From Caulobacter sp. FWC2 (GTDB lineage Bacteria > Pseudomonadota > Alphaproteobacteria > Caulobacterales > Caulobacteraceae): DNA of 64,000 nucleotides. The notes under the pieces are model-generated. The model was given only the letters and a program-made list of their open reading frames with translations, was not told the DNA's origin and made no database searches. The stretch spans positions 372,001-436,000 of the forward strand of contig NZ_PEBF01000001.1 in NCBI RefSeq assembly GCF_002742625.1, in the 5' to 3' direction. Below are positions 19,692-27,506 of the stretch, in pieces (within the stretch, counting starts at the first letter, position 1; every line of letters begins with the position of its first letter). The translations under genes were made by a program, and so were the position numbers.

Positions 19692-19854
19692 ATTTCAGCT
19701 TCCGCATTTAACGATATTCAACTCGAAGAACCGAAATCATGGCGAACGGGGAAAACGCGGCTGACGACTCTCCGAATTCCGCAATGTGGATTGAACAGCG
19801 TACGCGCAGCTTCTGGCAACGGACCATTGCACTCAAGCTAGTGAAGTCGACGTC

Positions 19855-19953
19855 CGCTCCCCCACCCTTCTCTGACCTCCGCGATGTCTGCTTGCGGGCC
19901 AAAGGTCAAATGTCCGGTTTTCGGGCGGCGGCCTGATTTCCGCTCCCCACCCT
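19855..19953. repeat. Dispersed repeat unit bounded by a TTCCGCTCCCCACCC-like motif
   Basis: The unit begins CCGCTCCCCCACCCTTCTCT, continues through GCGATGTCTGCTTGCGGG, and ends with GGGCGGCGGCCTGATTTCCG and CTCCCCACCC. About 31 nt at the end are identical to the copy at 42435-42512 (reverse strand). The copy here has an extra stretch of about 27 nt (CAAAGGTCAAATGTCCGG) absent from the other. Confidence 0.65.
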
Positions 19954-19984
19954 CAGCGGACCGTGAGGGCGGTGAGGGCTCGCC

Positions 19985-20575
19985 CTAAACCCGCGTCGCC
20001 ATCGCCCGGCATTCCTCATGCCGATAGCACCCCACCAGGTGGTCATTGACCAGGCCGGTGGCCTGCATGAAGGCGTAGACGATCACCGGGCCGCAGAACT
20101 TGAAGCCCCTGGCCTTCAGGGCCTTGGCCATGTCGACGGCCAGCGGGGTCTGGGCCGGGACCTCGCCGGCGCGCCATTGGTTCTGGATCGGCGCGCCGCC
20201 GACCATGTCCCACAGGAGCTGGCCGAAGTCCTCGCCGCGCTCGCGCATGTCCAGATAGATCCGCGCGCCCGATATGGCCGCGTCGATCTTGCCGTTCGAG
20301 CGGATGATCCCGGCGTCGGCCATCAGTCGCGCCCTATCGTTCTCGTCGAAGCGGGCGACTTTCTCCGGATCGAAGTCGGCGAAGGCGGCGCGGAAGCCCT
20401 CGCGCTTGCGCAGGATGGTGATCCACGACAGGCCGGCCTGGAAGCCGTCCAGAACCAGCTTCTCCCACAGGGCGCGGCTGTCCCACTCGGGCACGCCCCA
20501 CTCGTGGTCGTGATAGGCCTCGTAGAACGGGTCGCCGTTCATGCCTTTCCAGGTGCAGCGCGTGTGCTCGGTCAT
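19985..20575 (-). CDS. tag: DNA-3-methyladenine glycosylase I
   Basis: 196 residues with the Tag signature: RCTWKGMNGDPFYEAYHDHEWGVP at the start, LVLDGFQAGLSWITILRKREGFR, and the C-terminal VGCYRHEEC that with the N-terminal Cys and His forms the structural zinc site of the family. It excises 3-methyladenine in alkylation repair. It is apparently monocistronic and divergent from the gene at 20702. Length fits the family. Confidence 0.95.
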   Translation of the reverse strand: MTEHTRCTWKGMNGDPFYEAYHDHEWGVPEWDSRALWEKLVLDGFQAGLSWITILRKREGFRAAFADFDPEKVARFDENDRARLMADAGIIRSNGKIDAAISGARIYLDMRERGEDFGQLLWDMVGGAPIQNQWRAGEVPAQTPLAVDMAKALKARGFKFCGPVIVYAFMQATGLVNDHLVGCYRHEECRAMATRV

Positions 20576-20701
20576 GCGGTGACGCTAGCAGAAGATCGCG
20601 GGCTGGCTAGAACTTTTCGGGAACATGAAAGCCGTAGCGACCGGATCGGCCGCTTCGTGCGTTGAAGGGATCAGAGGGAACAAACCAAGGAGCAGACGCC
20701 G

Positions 20702-21124
20702 ATGAAGCGCCTGAAGACTCTCGCACTGTTGGCCCTGGCGACCGCGACGCTCGCCGCCACCCCTGTCCTGGCTCAACGCCACGACCGCGACGACAACCCG
20801 CCTGGCCCGCGTGGCGGCCCCGGCACCAACTGGGAGAACCCACCAGGCTGGCGTGGCGGTCCCGGCGCGTCTCCGGACCGGCGCTACTACCGCTGGAGCG
20901 GCAAGCGCGTCGAGTTCCGCTACAAGAACGGATACTACTACAACCGCGCCTACGGCTACTATCACCCGCGCTATGGCTGGTGGAACCAGCGCGGCAAATG
21001 CTGGCTCGACAATGACAACAACCCGCCCGGTCCGCGCGGCGGTCCCGGTACCAACTGGGAGAACCCGCCCGGTTGGCGCGGCGGTCCCGGCGCGTCGCCC
21101 GATCGCTTCCGCAGCTGCCGCTAG
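20702..21124 (+). CDS. Exported protein built of NPPGxRGGPG repeats
   Basis: 140 residues with a signal peptide ending in PVLAQ, preceded by AAGGAG. Mature protein: a 29-residue block (two half-units, NPPGPRGGPGTNWE and NPPGWRGGPGASPD), a central Tyr/Arg-rich part (YYRWSGKRVEFRYKNGYYYN), then the same 29-residue block again with identical amino acids. One Cys lies just before the second block (KCWLD) and one at the C-terminus (SCR), so a disulfide could bracket it. No known family was recognised; an unstructured envelope role is a guess. Confidence 0.8.
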   Translation: MKRLKTLALLALATATLAATPVLAQRHDRDDNPPGPRGGPGTNWENPPGWRGGPGASPDRRYYRWSGKRVEFRYKNGYYYNRAYGYYHPRYGWWNQRGKCWLDNDNNPPGPRGGPGTNWENPPGWRGGPGASPDRFRSCR

Positions 21125-21131
21125 CTAGGGT

Positions 21132-21920
21132 CTAAGACAGCAGCCAGGCCGGTCGGTCCACCCGGACCGGTCGGCCGTCGGCGCTCAGGTCCGCGCCCTC
21201 GATGCGGTCGAGGCGCAGCAGGGCCATGGCCCGGCCGTCGCGGCCGCTCAGCACCTCGCCGGCCCGAAGCTCGCCGGCCAGCACCTCGGTCCCGAAGGCC
21301 GGGGCGGGGCCGTCGAAGACGATCGGCAACATGCGGTTCTTGATCACGCCACGCCGCTTCATGCGGCTGGTGGTTTCCTGGCCGACGAAGCAGCCCTTCT
21401 TGAAGTCGATGCCGGCCATCAGGTCGAAGTCGGCCTCGATCGGATAGGTGGTCTCGCTGCCCCAGTCGGCGGGGCCGGGAACGCCCAGCGCCAGGCGGTG
21501 GGCCTCGTAGGCGTCCTCGTCGGCGTTCGCCGGGCGGTCGTCATAGGCGCGCAGGCCCAGGCCCGGCAGGCGCGGGTCGGCATAGGGGCCGGCGGCGCCG
21601 TCGCCGAACACCGCCAGCACCGGCGTATCGCTGGCCTCCAGCGTCACCTTGGCGCGCAGGCGGTACATGATCAGCCGCGTCAGGATCGCCGCGCGGTGCT
21701 GGGCCGCCACGTCCAGCAGGGCGCCGTCTTCCGTCCCGGCCACGAACAGGTCGTAGAGCAGCTTGCCCTGCGGCGTCAGCAGGCCTGCGAAGCGCAGCTC
21801 GCCCGGCGCGAGGGTCTCGACGTCCTGGGTCAGCAGGCCTTGCAGGAAGCTCTTCCAGTCCGGGCCGGACACGGCGATGACGGCGCGGGAGGCGAGGTGG
21901 GCGACAACAAGCGTGCTCAT
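21132..21920 (-). CDS. ygfZ: YgfZ/GcvT-family iron-sulfur protein maintenance factor
   Basis: 262 residues from ATG 21920; an upstream in-frame ATG at 21956 is less likely. It has an aminomethyltransferase-like folate-binding fold and the YgfZ signature KKGCFVGQET, whose cysteine is essential in the family. SGPDWKSFLQGLLTQDV near the start is also typical. These proteins help make or repair certain Fe-S enzymes in a folate-dependent way. It diverges from the glycosyltransferase gene at 22040. Confidence 0.9.
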   Translation of the reverse strand: MSTLVVAHLASRAVIAVSGPDWKSFLQGLLTQDVETLAPGELRFAGLLTPQGKLLYDLFVAGTEDGALLDVAAQHRAAILTRLIMYRLRAKVTLEASDTPVLAVFGDGAAGPYADPRLPGLGLRAYDDRPANADEDAYEAHRLALGVPGPADWGSETTYPIEADFDLMAGIDFKKGCFVGQETTSRMKRRGVIKNRMLPIVFDGPAPAFGTEVLAGELRAGEVLSGRDGRAMALLRLDRIEGADLSADGRPVRVDRPAWLLS

Positions 21921-22039
21921 GCCAGCGATATAGTCCCGACACGGGGTCGCCGCCACGCTGGGTTTCGCCGCGACGCCATGTCGCAGGACGCAGAAAGCTC
22001 AACCGTTAACGTGGGATGCGCCGACTCGCCGACTGATCT

Positions 22040-23254
22040 ATGGATAGTCCGATGACACAGCGGGCCTTCCCGATTCTCTTCATCACGGCCACCCGCATCG
22101 GTGATGCGGTGCTTTCGTCCGGCCTTATCAAGATGCTGGCCGACCAGATCCCCAACGCGCGCTTCACGATCGTCGCCGGCCCGCTGGCCGCGCCGCTGTT
22201 CGCCCACGTGCCGGGCCTGGACCGCGTGATCGTCATGGAGAAGGGCAAGGGCAAGGGCCACTGGTTCAAGCTCTGGCGGCAGGTGCGCCACAAGAAGTGG
22301 AGCCTGATCGTCGACCTGCGCGGCTCGGCTACGGCCCTCTTCCTGCGCCGCGACAAGCGGGCGATCTGGAAGAAGCTGCCGGGCGAGGTGGTGCACAAGG
22401 TGGTCGACGCCGCCCGCACCCTGAAGCTGGAAGGCGATCCGCCCGCGCCGCACCTCTACATCACCCCCGACGTCCAGGCCCTGGCGGACGACCTGCTGGC
22501 CGGGGACGGGCCGATCCTGGCCGTCGGACCGGCCGCCAACTGGGTCGGCAAGGTCTGGCCGATCGAGCGCTTCACCCAGACGGCGGCCCGGCTGCTGGAC
22601 AAGGACGGCCCGATGGCCGGCGGACGCCTGCTGATCCTGGGCGGACCGGAAGATACCCGCATGGTCGACGAGCTGCGCATGGCCTCCGCGCGCGGCCGGA
22701 CCATCGACCTGACCGGCAAGGTCGACCTGCTGACCGCCTATGCCTGCCTGAAGCGCGCGCGGCTGTTCATCGGCAACGACTCGGGCCTGATGCACATCGC
22801 CGCCGCCGCCGGCGCGCCGACCCTCGGCCTGTTCGGCCCCTCGGACGAGCGCCGCTACTCCCCCTGGGGCGACCAAGCCGTGGCCGTACGTGGGCCTCGC
22901 ACCTTCGACCAGTTCCTGGCCGTCGACCCCGATCTCTCCCAGGCCATCCGCCACATGAGCGACCTGCCGGTGGCCACCGTGGTCCGCGAAGCCAAGGCCC
23001 TGCTGCTCCGCACCGCCCCCGCCGCCGAGGTCTCGCCGCAGGAAGCGGTGGTCGAGGAGACGATCGCGGAGCAAGTCGCCGGCGTCGAGATCGCGCCGCC
23101 GACGGAGGAGCCTTCGCCAGAGCCCGTCGAGGCGGTGGTTGCCGAAGTCTCGTCTGAAGACGCCGTCGTCGAGGAAGCGCTGATCGAGGACCGTGAACTC
23201 GAAGAGGTCGCCCCCTCCGCCGCTCATCCCCGCGAAAGCGGGGACCCAAGCTGA
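22040..23254 (+). CDS. Glycosyltransferase family 9 (heptosyltransferase-like)
   Basis: 404 residues; ATG 22040 and ATG 22052 are both possible. It has a GT-B fold: an N-terminal ITATRIGDAVLSSGLIKML and a C-terminal donor site LFIGNDSGLMHIAAAAGAPTLGLFGPS. Family 9 members transfer heptose or related sugars from ADP-sugars to lipopolysaccharide core. The last 80 residues or so are an acidic Glu/Val/Ala-rich extension absent from typical members. The final ten residues, AHPRESGDPS, and the stop codon come from the intergenic repeat at 23221. Confidence 0.88.
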   Translation: MDSPMTQRAFPILFITATRIGDAVLSSGLIKMLADQIPNARFTIVAGPLAAPLFAHVPGLDRVIVMEKGKGKGHWFKLWRQVRHKKWSLIVDLRGSATALFLRRDKRAIWKKLPGEVVHKVVDAARTLKLEGDPPAPHLYITPDVQALADDLLAGDGPILAVGPAANWVGKVWPIERFTQTAARLLDKDGPMAGGRLLILGGPEDTRMVDELRMASARGRTIDLTGKVDLLTAYACLKRARLFIGNDSGLMHIAAAAGAPTLGLFGPSDERRYSPWGDQAVAVRGPRTFDQFLAVDPDLSQAIRHMSDLPVATVVREAKALLLRTAPAAEVSPQEAVVEETIAEQVAGVEIAPPTEEPSPEPVEAVVAEVSSEDAVVEEALIEDRELEEVAPSAAHPRESGDPS

Positions 23255-23321
23255 GCGAGACGGTCTCACGCTGCTGATCTGGTCGGCCCCGTATGGGTCC
23301 CCGCTTTCGCGGGGATGAGCG
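23221..23321. repeat. Inverted pair of CCCCGCGAAAGCGGGG repeats
   Basis: The left arm CGCTCATCCCCGCGAAAGCG continues GGGACCCAAGCTGAGC (23221-23256); the right arm is its complement at 23295-23321. Each arm is itself palindromic (CCCCGCGAAAGCGGGG). The left arm is translated as the C-terminus and stop of the upstream gene. The same pair occurs at 26676-26767. Confidence 0.85.
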
Positions 23322-23388
23322 GATAATGGTTGCGGGGTTTGAATAGGGCTCCTACGACCGCGAAAACCCCATCGCCAGGAGCCGTCCC

Positions 23389-24723
23389 ATGACCCAGACC
23401 TTCGACCTGATCGTGCGCGGCGGCGAAGTGGTCAACCACGCGGGACGCGGGATCACCGACATCGGCGTCCGAGGCGGCAAGATCGTCGCCATCGGCGACC
23501 TGTCCCACGCCTCGGCCGGCGAGGTGTTCGACGCCACGGGCCTCACGGTCCTGCCGGGCGTGATCGACAGCCAGGTCCACTTCCGCGAGCCGGGCCTGGA
23601 GTGGAAGGAAGACCTGGAGAGCGGCTCGCGCGGCGCGGCCCTGGGCGGCGTGGTCGCCGTGTTCGAGATGCCCAACACCGAGCCGACCACCACCGATCCC
23701 GACGCCCTGGCCGACAAGCTGGCCCGCGCCAAGAACCGGATGCACACCGACCACGCCTTCTATGTCGGCGGCACCCACGAGAACGCCAACTTCCTGGGCG
23801 AGCTGGAGCGCCTGCCGGGCTGTTGCGGCATCAAGGTATTTATGGGCGCCTCGACCGGCTCGCTGCTGGTGCAGGACGACGAGGGCGTCGAGAACGTGCT
23901 GCGCCACGTCAACCGCCGCGCGGCGTTCCACTCCGAGGACGAATACCGCCTGGCCGACCGCCGCCACCTGGCCCGTCCCGGCGACTGGACCAGCCACCCG
24001 GAGGTGCGCGACGCCCAGGCCGCCCTGCAGTCGACCCACCGCCTGGTCCGCATCGCCAAGAACCTCGGCAAGCGCATCCACGTGCTGCACGTCACGACCA
24101 AGGAAGAGATCGACTTCCTGGCCCAGAACAAGGACGTCGCCAGCGTCGAGGTCACGCCCCAGCACCTGACCCTGGTGGCGCCCGAGGCCTATGAGCGCCT
24201 GAAGGGCTTTGCCCAGATGAATCCGCCGATCCGCTCGGCCGACCACGTGGCCGGCGTCTGGCGCGGGATCGAGGCCGGCATCGCCGACGTGCTGGGCAGT
24301 GACCACGCTCCCCACACCCGCGAGGAGAAGGCCCGCCCCTATCCGGCCTCGCCCTCGGGCATGCCGGGCGTGCAGACCCTGGTGCCGGTCATGCTGACCC
24401 ACGTGGTCGACGGCAAGCTCAGCCTCGAGCGCTTCGTCGACCTGACCAGCCACGGCGTCAACCGCGTGTTCGGCCTGGCCGACAAGGGCCGCATCGCCGA
24501 GGGCTTCGACGCCGACTTCACCATCGTCGACATGAAGGCCCGCAAGGTCATCACCCACGACCAGATGGCCAACCGCGCCGGCTGGACCCCCTTCGACGGC
24601 TTCGAAGCCAAGGCCTGGCCGGTGGCGACCATCGTGCGCGGCATCGTGGTCATGCGCGACGACGAGATCGTCGCCGAAGGTCGTGGCGAGCCGGTGCGGT
24701 TCCTGGAGACGCTGAGCGGCTAG
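23389..24723 (+). CDS. pyrC: Dihydroorotase (amidohydrolase family)
   Basis: 444 residues. The metal site starts with DSQVHFREPG, the bridging carboxylysine lies in CGIKVFMGAS, later ligands are in RAAFHSEDE and HVLHVTTKEE, and the catalytic Asp is in LGSDHAPHT. It is the long bacterial class I-like form with all ligands intact. It converts carbamoyl aspartate to dihydroorotate, step three of pyrimidine synthesis; the next enzyme, PyrD, is at 60505. A hydantoinase-like activity cannot be fully excluded from sequence. Confidence 0.88.
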   Translation: MTQTFDLIVRGGEVVNHAGRGITDIGVRGGKIVAIGDLSHASAGEVFDATGLTVLPGVIDSQVHFREPGLEWKEDLESGSRGAALGGVVAVFEMPNTEPTTTDPDALADKLARAKNRMHTDHAFYVGGTHENANFLGELERLPGCCGIKVFMGASTGSLLVQDDEGVENVLRHVNRRAAFHSEDEYRLADRRHLARPGDWTSHPEVRDAQAALQSTHRLVRIAKNLGKRIHVLHVTTKEEIDFLAQNKDVASVEVTPQHLTLVAPEAYERLKGFAQMNPPIRSADHVAGVWRGIEAGIADVLGSDHAPHTREEKARPYPASPSGMPGVQTLVPVMLTHVVDGKLSLERFVDLTSHGVNRVFGLADKGRIAEGFDADFTIVDMKARKVITHDQMANRAGWTPFDGFEAKAWPVATIVRGIVVMRDDEIVAEGRGEPVRFLETLSG

Positions 24724-24729
24724 TCGGGG

Positions 24730-24830
24730 CGGGGAGGGCGCTCTTCCGGGGCGGAGAGGGTTCCGCTTCTCTCCTCCCCTCTTGGGGGAGGGGGACCGCC
24801 GAACGGCGGTGGAGGGGGAGGGCCGGATTG
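24730..24830. repeat. GC-rich intergenic hairpin repeat
   Basis: It contains CCTCCCC/GGGGGAGG arms around TCTT (about 24773-24793) and a perfect ACCGCC-GAAC-GGCGGT hairpin (24795-24810). The opening GGAGGGCGCTCTTCCGGGGC is shared with the start of the repeat-rich gap near 42947. It lies between the dihydroorotase stop and the next gene and could end transcription. Confidence 0.6.
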
Positions 24831-24863
24831 AACACCCCTATGAGCCGCGACATAACTTAGACC

Positions 24864-26663
24864 ATGGACACTTCCGACTCCGCCCCCTTCCGCGACGCCC
24901 GCTACGCGCCCCGGGCGCTGGACGTCGAACGTCACGGCGACACCCTGATCCTGCGCAATCCGATGGCCTATTCGGACGCGGTGCGGACGACCACTCAGCC
25001 CCTGGCGCGCTGGGCCGTCGAGGCGCCGGACCGGGTCTGGCTGGCGGAACGAGACGGCGACGATTGGCGAAAGGTGAGCTACGGCGAGGCCAAGGCCAAG
25101 ATCGAAGCCCTGGCCGGCGGGCTCGCGGGCCTGGGCCTCTCGCGCGGCCGGCCGCTGCTGATCCTGGCCCGCAACGGGATCGACCACGCCCTGATCGCCT
25201 ATGCCGCCATGAGCCTGGGCGCGCCGGCCGCGCCGGTGTCGCCGCAGTATGGGCTGAAGGGTGCGGACCTGACCCGGCTGCAGCACGCCGTCGAGCGGCT
25301 GAAGCCCGCCGCCGTCTATGCCGACGACGCCGAAGCGTTCGGCGACGCCCTGGCCGCGCCGTTCCTGGCTGGCCTGCCGGTCGTGGTCAGCCGCAACGCG
25401 CGGCCGGGCGACGTGGCCTTCGACGACCTGCTGAAGAGCGCGCCGCTCTCGCCGGTCGCCCAGCCCGACGACATCGCCAAGCTGCTGCTGACCTCCGGCT
25501 CGACGGGGCGGCCCAAGGCGGTGGTCTGCACCCATGCCAATATCGCGCTGAACGCCGCCCAGATCGAAGCCTGCTACGCCGATCCCGAGCCGCCGGTGCT
25601 GGTCAATTCCGCGCCGTGGAGCCACAGCCTGGGGGCCAACGCCATACTGCATATGGTGCTGCATCGCGGCGGGACCCTGTACATCGACGCCGGCCAGCCC
25701 GTGCCCGGCCGTTTCGCCGAGACGGTGCGGAACCTCAGCGAGGTGTCGACGACCTATCACAACATGGTCCCCGCCGGCTGGGGGCTGTTCGTCGGCGAGC
25801 TGGAGCGCGATGAGGCGCTGGCGGCGAAGTTCTTCGAAAAGGTCCGGGTGCTGCAGTACGGCGGGGCGTCGATGGCCCAGTCGATCCTCGATCGCGTCCA
25901 GGCCGTGGCGGTGAAGACCGTCGGTGAACGGATCACCTTCGCCGCAGGCTATGGCGCGACCGAGACGGGGCCGACGGCCTGCAACATCCACTGGCTGAAC
26001 GCGCGCTCGGGCATGGTCGGTCTGCCGACGCCGGGCACGGCGGTGAAGCTGGTGCCTGCCGGCGACAGCGGCAAGTTCGAGATCCGGGTGAAGGGGCCGC
26101 AGGTCTCGCCGGGCTATCTGGATCAGCCGGAAGCCACCATACAGGCCTTCGACGAGGACGGCTTCTATCGCCTGGGCGACGCCGCCCGGCTGGCCGATCC
26201 GGAGGATCCGGCGGCGGGGCTGGTGTTCGACGGACGACTGGTCGAGAACTTCAAGTTGGCCAGCGGCACCTTCGTGGCGGCGGGCGCCCTGCGGGTGGCG
26301 GCGGTGTCGGCGATCGGCGGTGTGGTCTCCGACGCGGTGGTTTGCGGCGAGGGCCAGGACGGGGTGGGCCTGATGCTGTTCCTCGACGCCAAGGCCTGCG
26401 AGCGGCTAAAAAACGAAAGAGAGGGTGACGGCGAAGCGGTGAGGGCCGCGATCGTCGATGGCCTCTCGCGGATGAACGCCTCGGCCAAGGGCGGCGGCGG
26501 CAAGGTGCTGCGCGCCCTGATCCTGGACGGCGCCCCCGACGCGGCCAGCGGCGAGCTGACCGACAAGGGCTATATCAACCAGGCGATGGCGCGGGACCGC
26601 CGGCCGAGAGAACTGGCGCGGCTGTTCGCGGAGAACCCCGATGCGGGGGTGCTGATCTTCTGA
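24864..26663 (+). CDS. Feruloyl-CoA synthase-like AMP-forming ligase
   Basis: 599 residues of the acyl-adenylate superfamily. The P-loop is LLLTSGSTGRPKAVV, followed by AAGYGATETGPTAC and the aspartate motif YRLGDAARLAD; the C-terminal lid has VFDGRLVENFKLASGTFV. The long N-terminus (PRALDVERHGDTLILRNP) and the lid form fit feruloyl-CoA synthases, which activate hydroxycinnamates from plant material. No feruloyl-CoA hydratase sits next to it, so the aromatic substrate is an inference from sequence type. Weak ribosome site. Confidence 0.75.
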   Translation: MDTSDSAPFRDARYAPRALDVERHGDTLILRNPMAYSDAVRTTTQPLARWAVEAPDRVWLAERDGDDWRKVSYGEAKAKIEALAGGLAGLGLSRGRPLLILARNGIDHALIAYAAMSLGAPAAPVSPQYGLKGADLTRLQHAVERLKPAAVYADDAEAFGDALAAPFLAGLPVVVSRNARPGDVAFDDLLKSAPLSPVAQPDDIAKLLLTSGSTGRPKAVVCTHANIALNAAQIEACYADPEPPVLVNSAPWSHSLGANAILHMVLHRGGTLYIDAGQPVPGRFAETVRNLSEVSTTYHNMVPAGWGLFVGELERDEALAAKFFEKVRVLQYGGASMAQSILDRVQAVAVKTVGERITFAAGYGATETGPTACNIHWLNARSGMVGLPTPGTAVKLVPAGDSGKFEIRVKGPQVSPGYLDQPEATIQAFDEDGFYRLGDAARLADPEDPAAGLVFDGRLVENFKLASGTFVAAGALRVAAVSAIGGVVSDAVVCGEGQDGVGLMLFLDAKACERLKNEREGDGEAVRAAIVDGLSRMNASAKGGGGKVLRALILDGAPDAASGELTDKGYINQAMARDRRPRELARLFAENPDAGVLIF

Positions 26664-26675
26664 TCCCACAAACCC

Positions 26676-26767
26676 CGCTCATCCCCGCGAAAGCGGGGAC
26701 CCAAGCGGCGTTTCTAAAGATGCCTCGGTCAGCTCAGCTTGGGTCCCCGCTTTCGCGGGGATGAGCG
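26676..26767. repeat. Second inverted pair of CCCCGCGAAAGCGGGG repeats
   Basis: The left arm starts at 26676 (CGCTCATCCCCGCGAAAGCG, then GGGACCCAAGCGGC) and the right arm spans 26732-26767. The right arm, read on the minus strand, gives the last residues AHPRESGDPS and the TGA stop of the YhhN gene. Same unit and arrangement as 23221-23321. Confidence 0.85.
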
Positions 26768-27390
26768 GTTTGGGTGAGGTTTGGGGCCACCCCCAAACAG
26801 ATCAGCAGCTGACCGAAATAGTAGAGTCCCCAGACCGCCAGGCCGGTGATCAGATTGTCCGGCAGCGGTCCCAGGCGGCCGAAGATCAGCAGGTCGGAGA
26901 CCACGAACATCAAAGCGCCCAGGCCGACGGTCTTGAACGGGAAGCGGCTCATCAGCGCGGTGGCGGCCATCACCGCCAGGAACAGGCTGTAGGCCGTGAC
27001 ACCGTTGTCGCCGCTGGACAGCAGGCGGGAGGCCCAAACCACGGCGGGGGCCACGACTAACGGCGCTACCGAGCCTCCCCGGTAGTGGCGCAGGTAGAGG
27101 ACACTGGCCACCACATGGCCCAGCAGGAACGACACCGCCCCAACCGTCAGGCCATGGGTCTCGAGCAATACGTCGCCGCCCGCGCCGAACGCCATGACCG
27201 CCGTCAGCAGCCAGCCGTCGAGCGACCGGGCTCGCAGCGCCGCATGGACCGCTAGCAGCGCCACGCCGGCGCCCTTCCAGGCGGTCTCGACACTCGGCGG
27301 CAGGGTCAGCCCCCAGGTCGCGACATAGCTGACGCCGGCGATGACGGACGCGATCAGCGTCCACCGCGCGGCCGTGCTCATCCCTGGCAT
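26734..27390 (-). CDS. YhhN/TMEM86-family membrane protein
   Basis: Up to 218 residues from ATG 27390 (ATG 27381 is also possible), with about eight membrane segments. The family's paired acidic motifs are present: GAGGDVLLE in the middle and FVVSDLLIF in the second half. TMEM86/YhhN proteins are lysoplasmalogenases in animals; the bacterial role is less clear. The last ten residues come from the intergenic repeat, so the true ancestral end was probably near LGVAPNLTQT. Confidence 0.8.
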   Translation of the reverse strand: MPGMSTAARWTLIASVIAGVSYVATWGLTLPPSVETAWKGAGVALLAVHAALRARSLDGWLLTAVMAFGAGGDVLLETHGLTVGAVSFLLGHVVASVLYLRHYRGGSVAPLVVAPAVVWASRLLSSGDNGVTAYSLFLAVMAATALMSRFPFKTVGLGALMFVVSDLLIFGRLGPLPDNLITGLAVWGLYYFGQLLICLGVAPNLTQTAHPRESGDPS

Positions 27391-27506
27391 GGTGCGTTTT
27401 CCCCCGATTTTGCCGATCAGACTGCAATGGCGACCGCCCGATACGCAACCGGGTTGGCGGCCTTGCCGAAATGTCGGAGACAGGAGGCATAAAAGCGGAG
27501 GAACTC

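Larger units (their letters stand above)
18291..19984. other. AT-richer islet with unknown genes and degenerate repeats
   Basis: Base composition falls well below that of the flanks, most clearly at 19130-19740, where many lines approach 45% GC by eye. It holds two unknown genes (18427-18852 and 19083-19691) and two copies of a dispersed repeat. No integrase, transposase, tRNA or flanking direct repeat was seen, so it looks like an old acquired insertion rather than an intact element. The stretches 18853-19082 and 19692-19984 show no convincing gene. Confidence 0.6.

Noticed and set aside
19739..19936. Plus-strand 65-codon frame in the islet
   Set aside because: Its second half is simply the translated dispersed repeat, also read in frame at 42453-42680, so it is not an independent gene.
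18291..19984. Prophage or integrative element
   Set aside because: No integrase, recombinase, att repeats, phage structural gene or tRNA target is visible.
20610..20660. ECF-sigma promoter suggested by GGGAAC upstream of the NPPG-repeat gene
   Set aside because: No matching -10 (CGTT-type) occurs at the required 16-17 bp distance.
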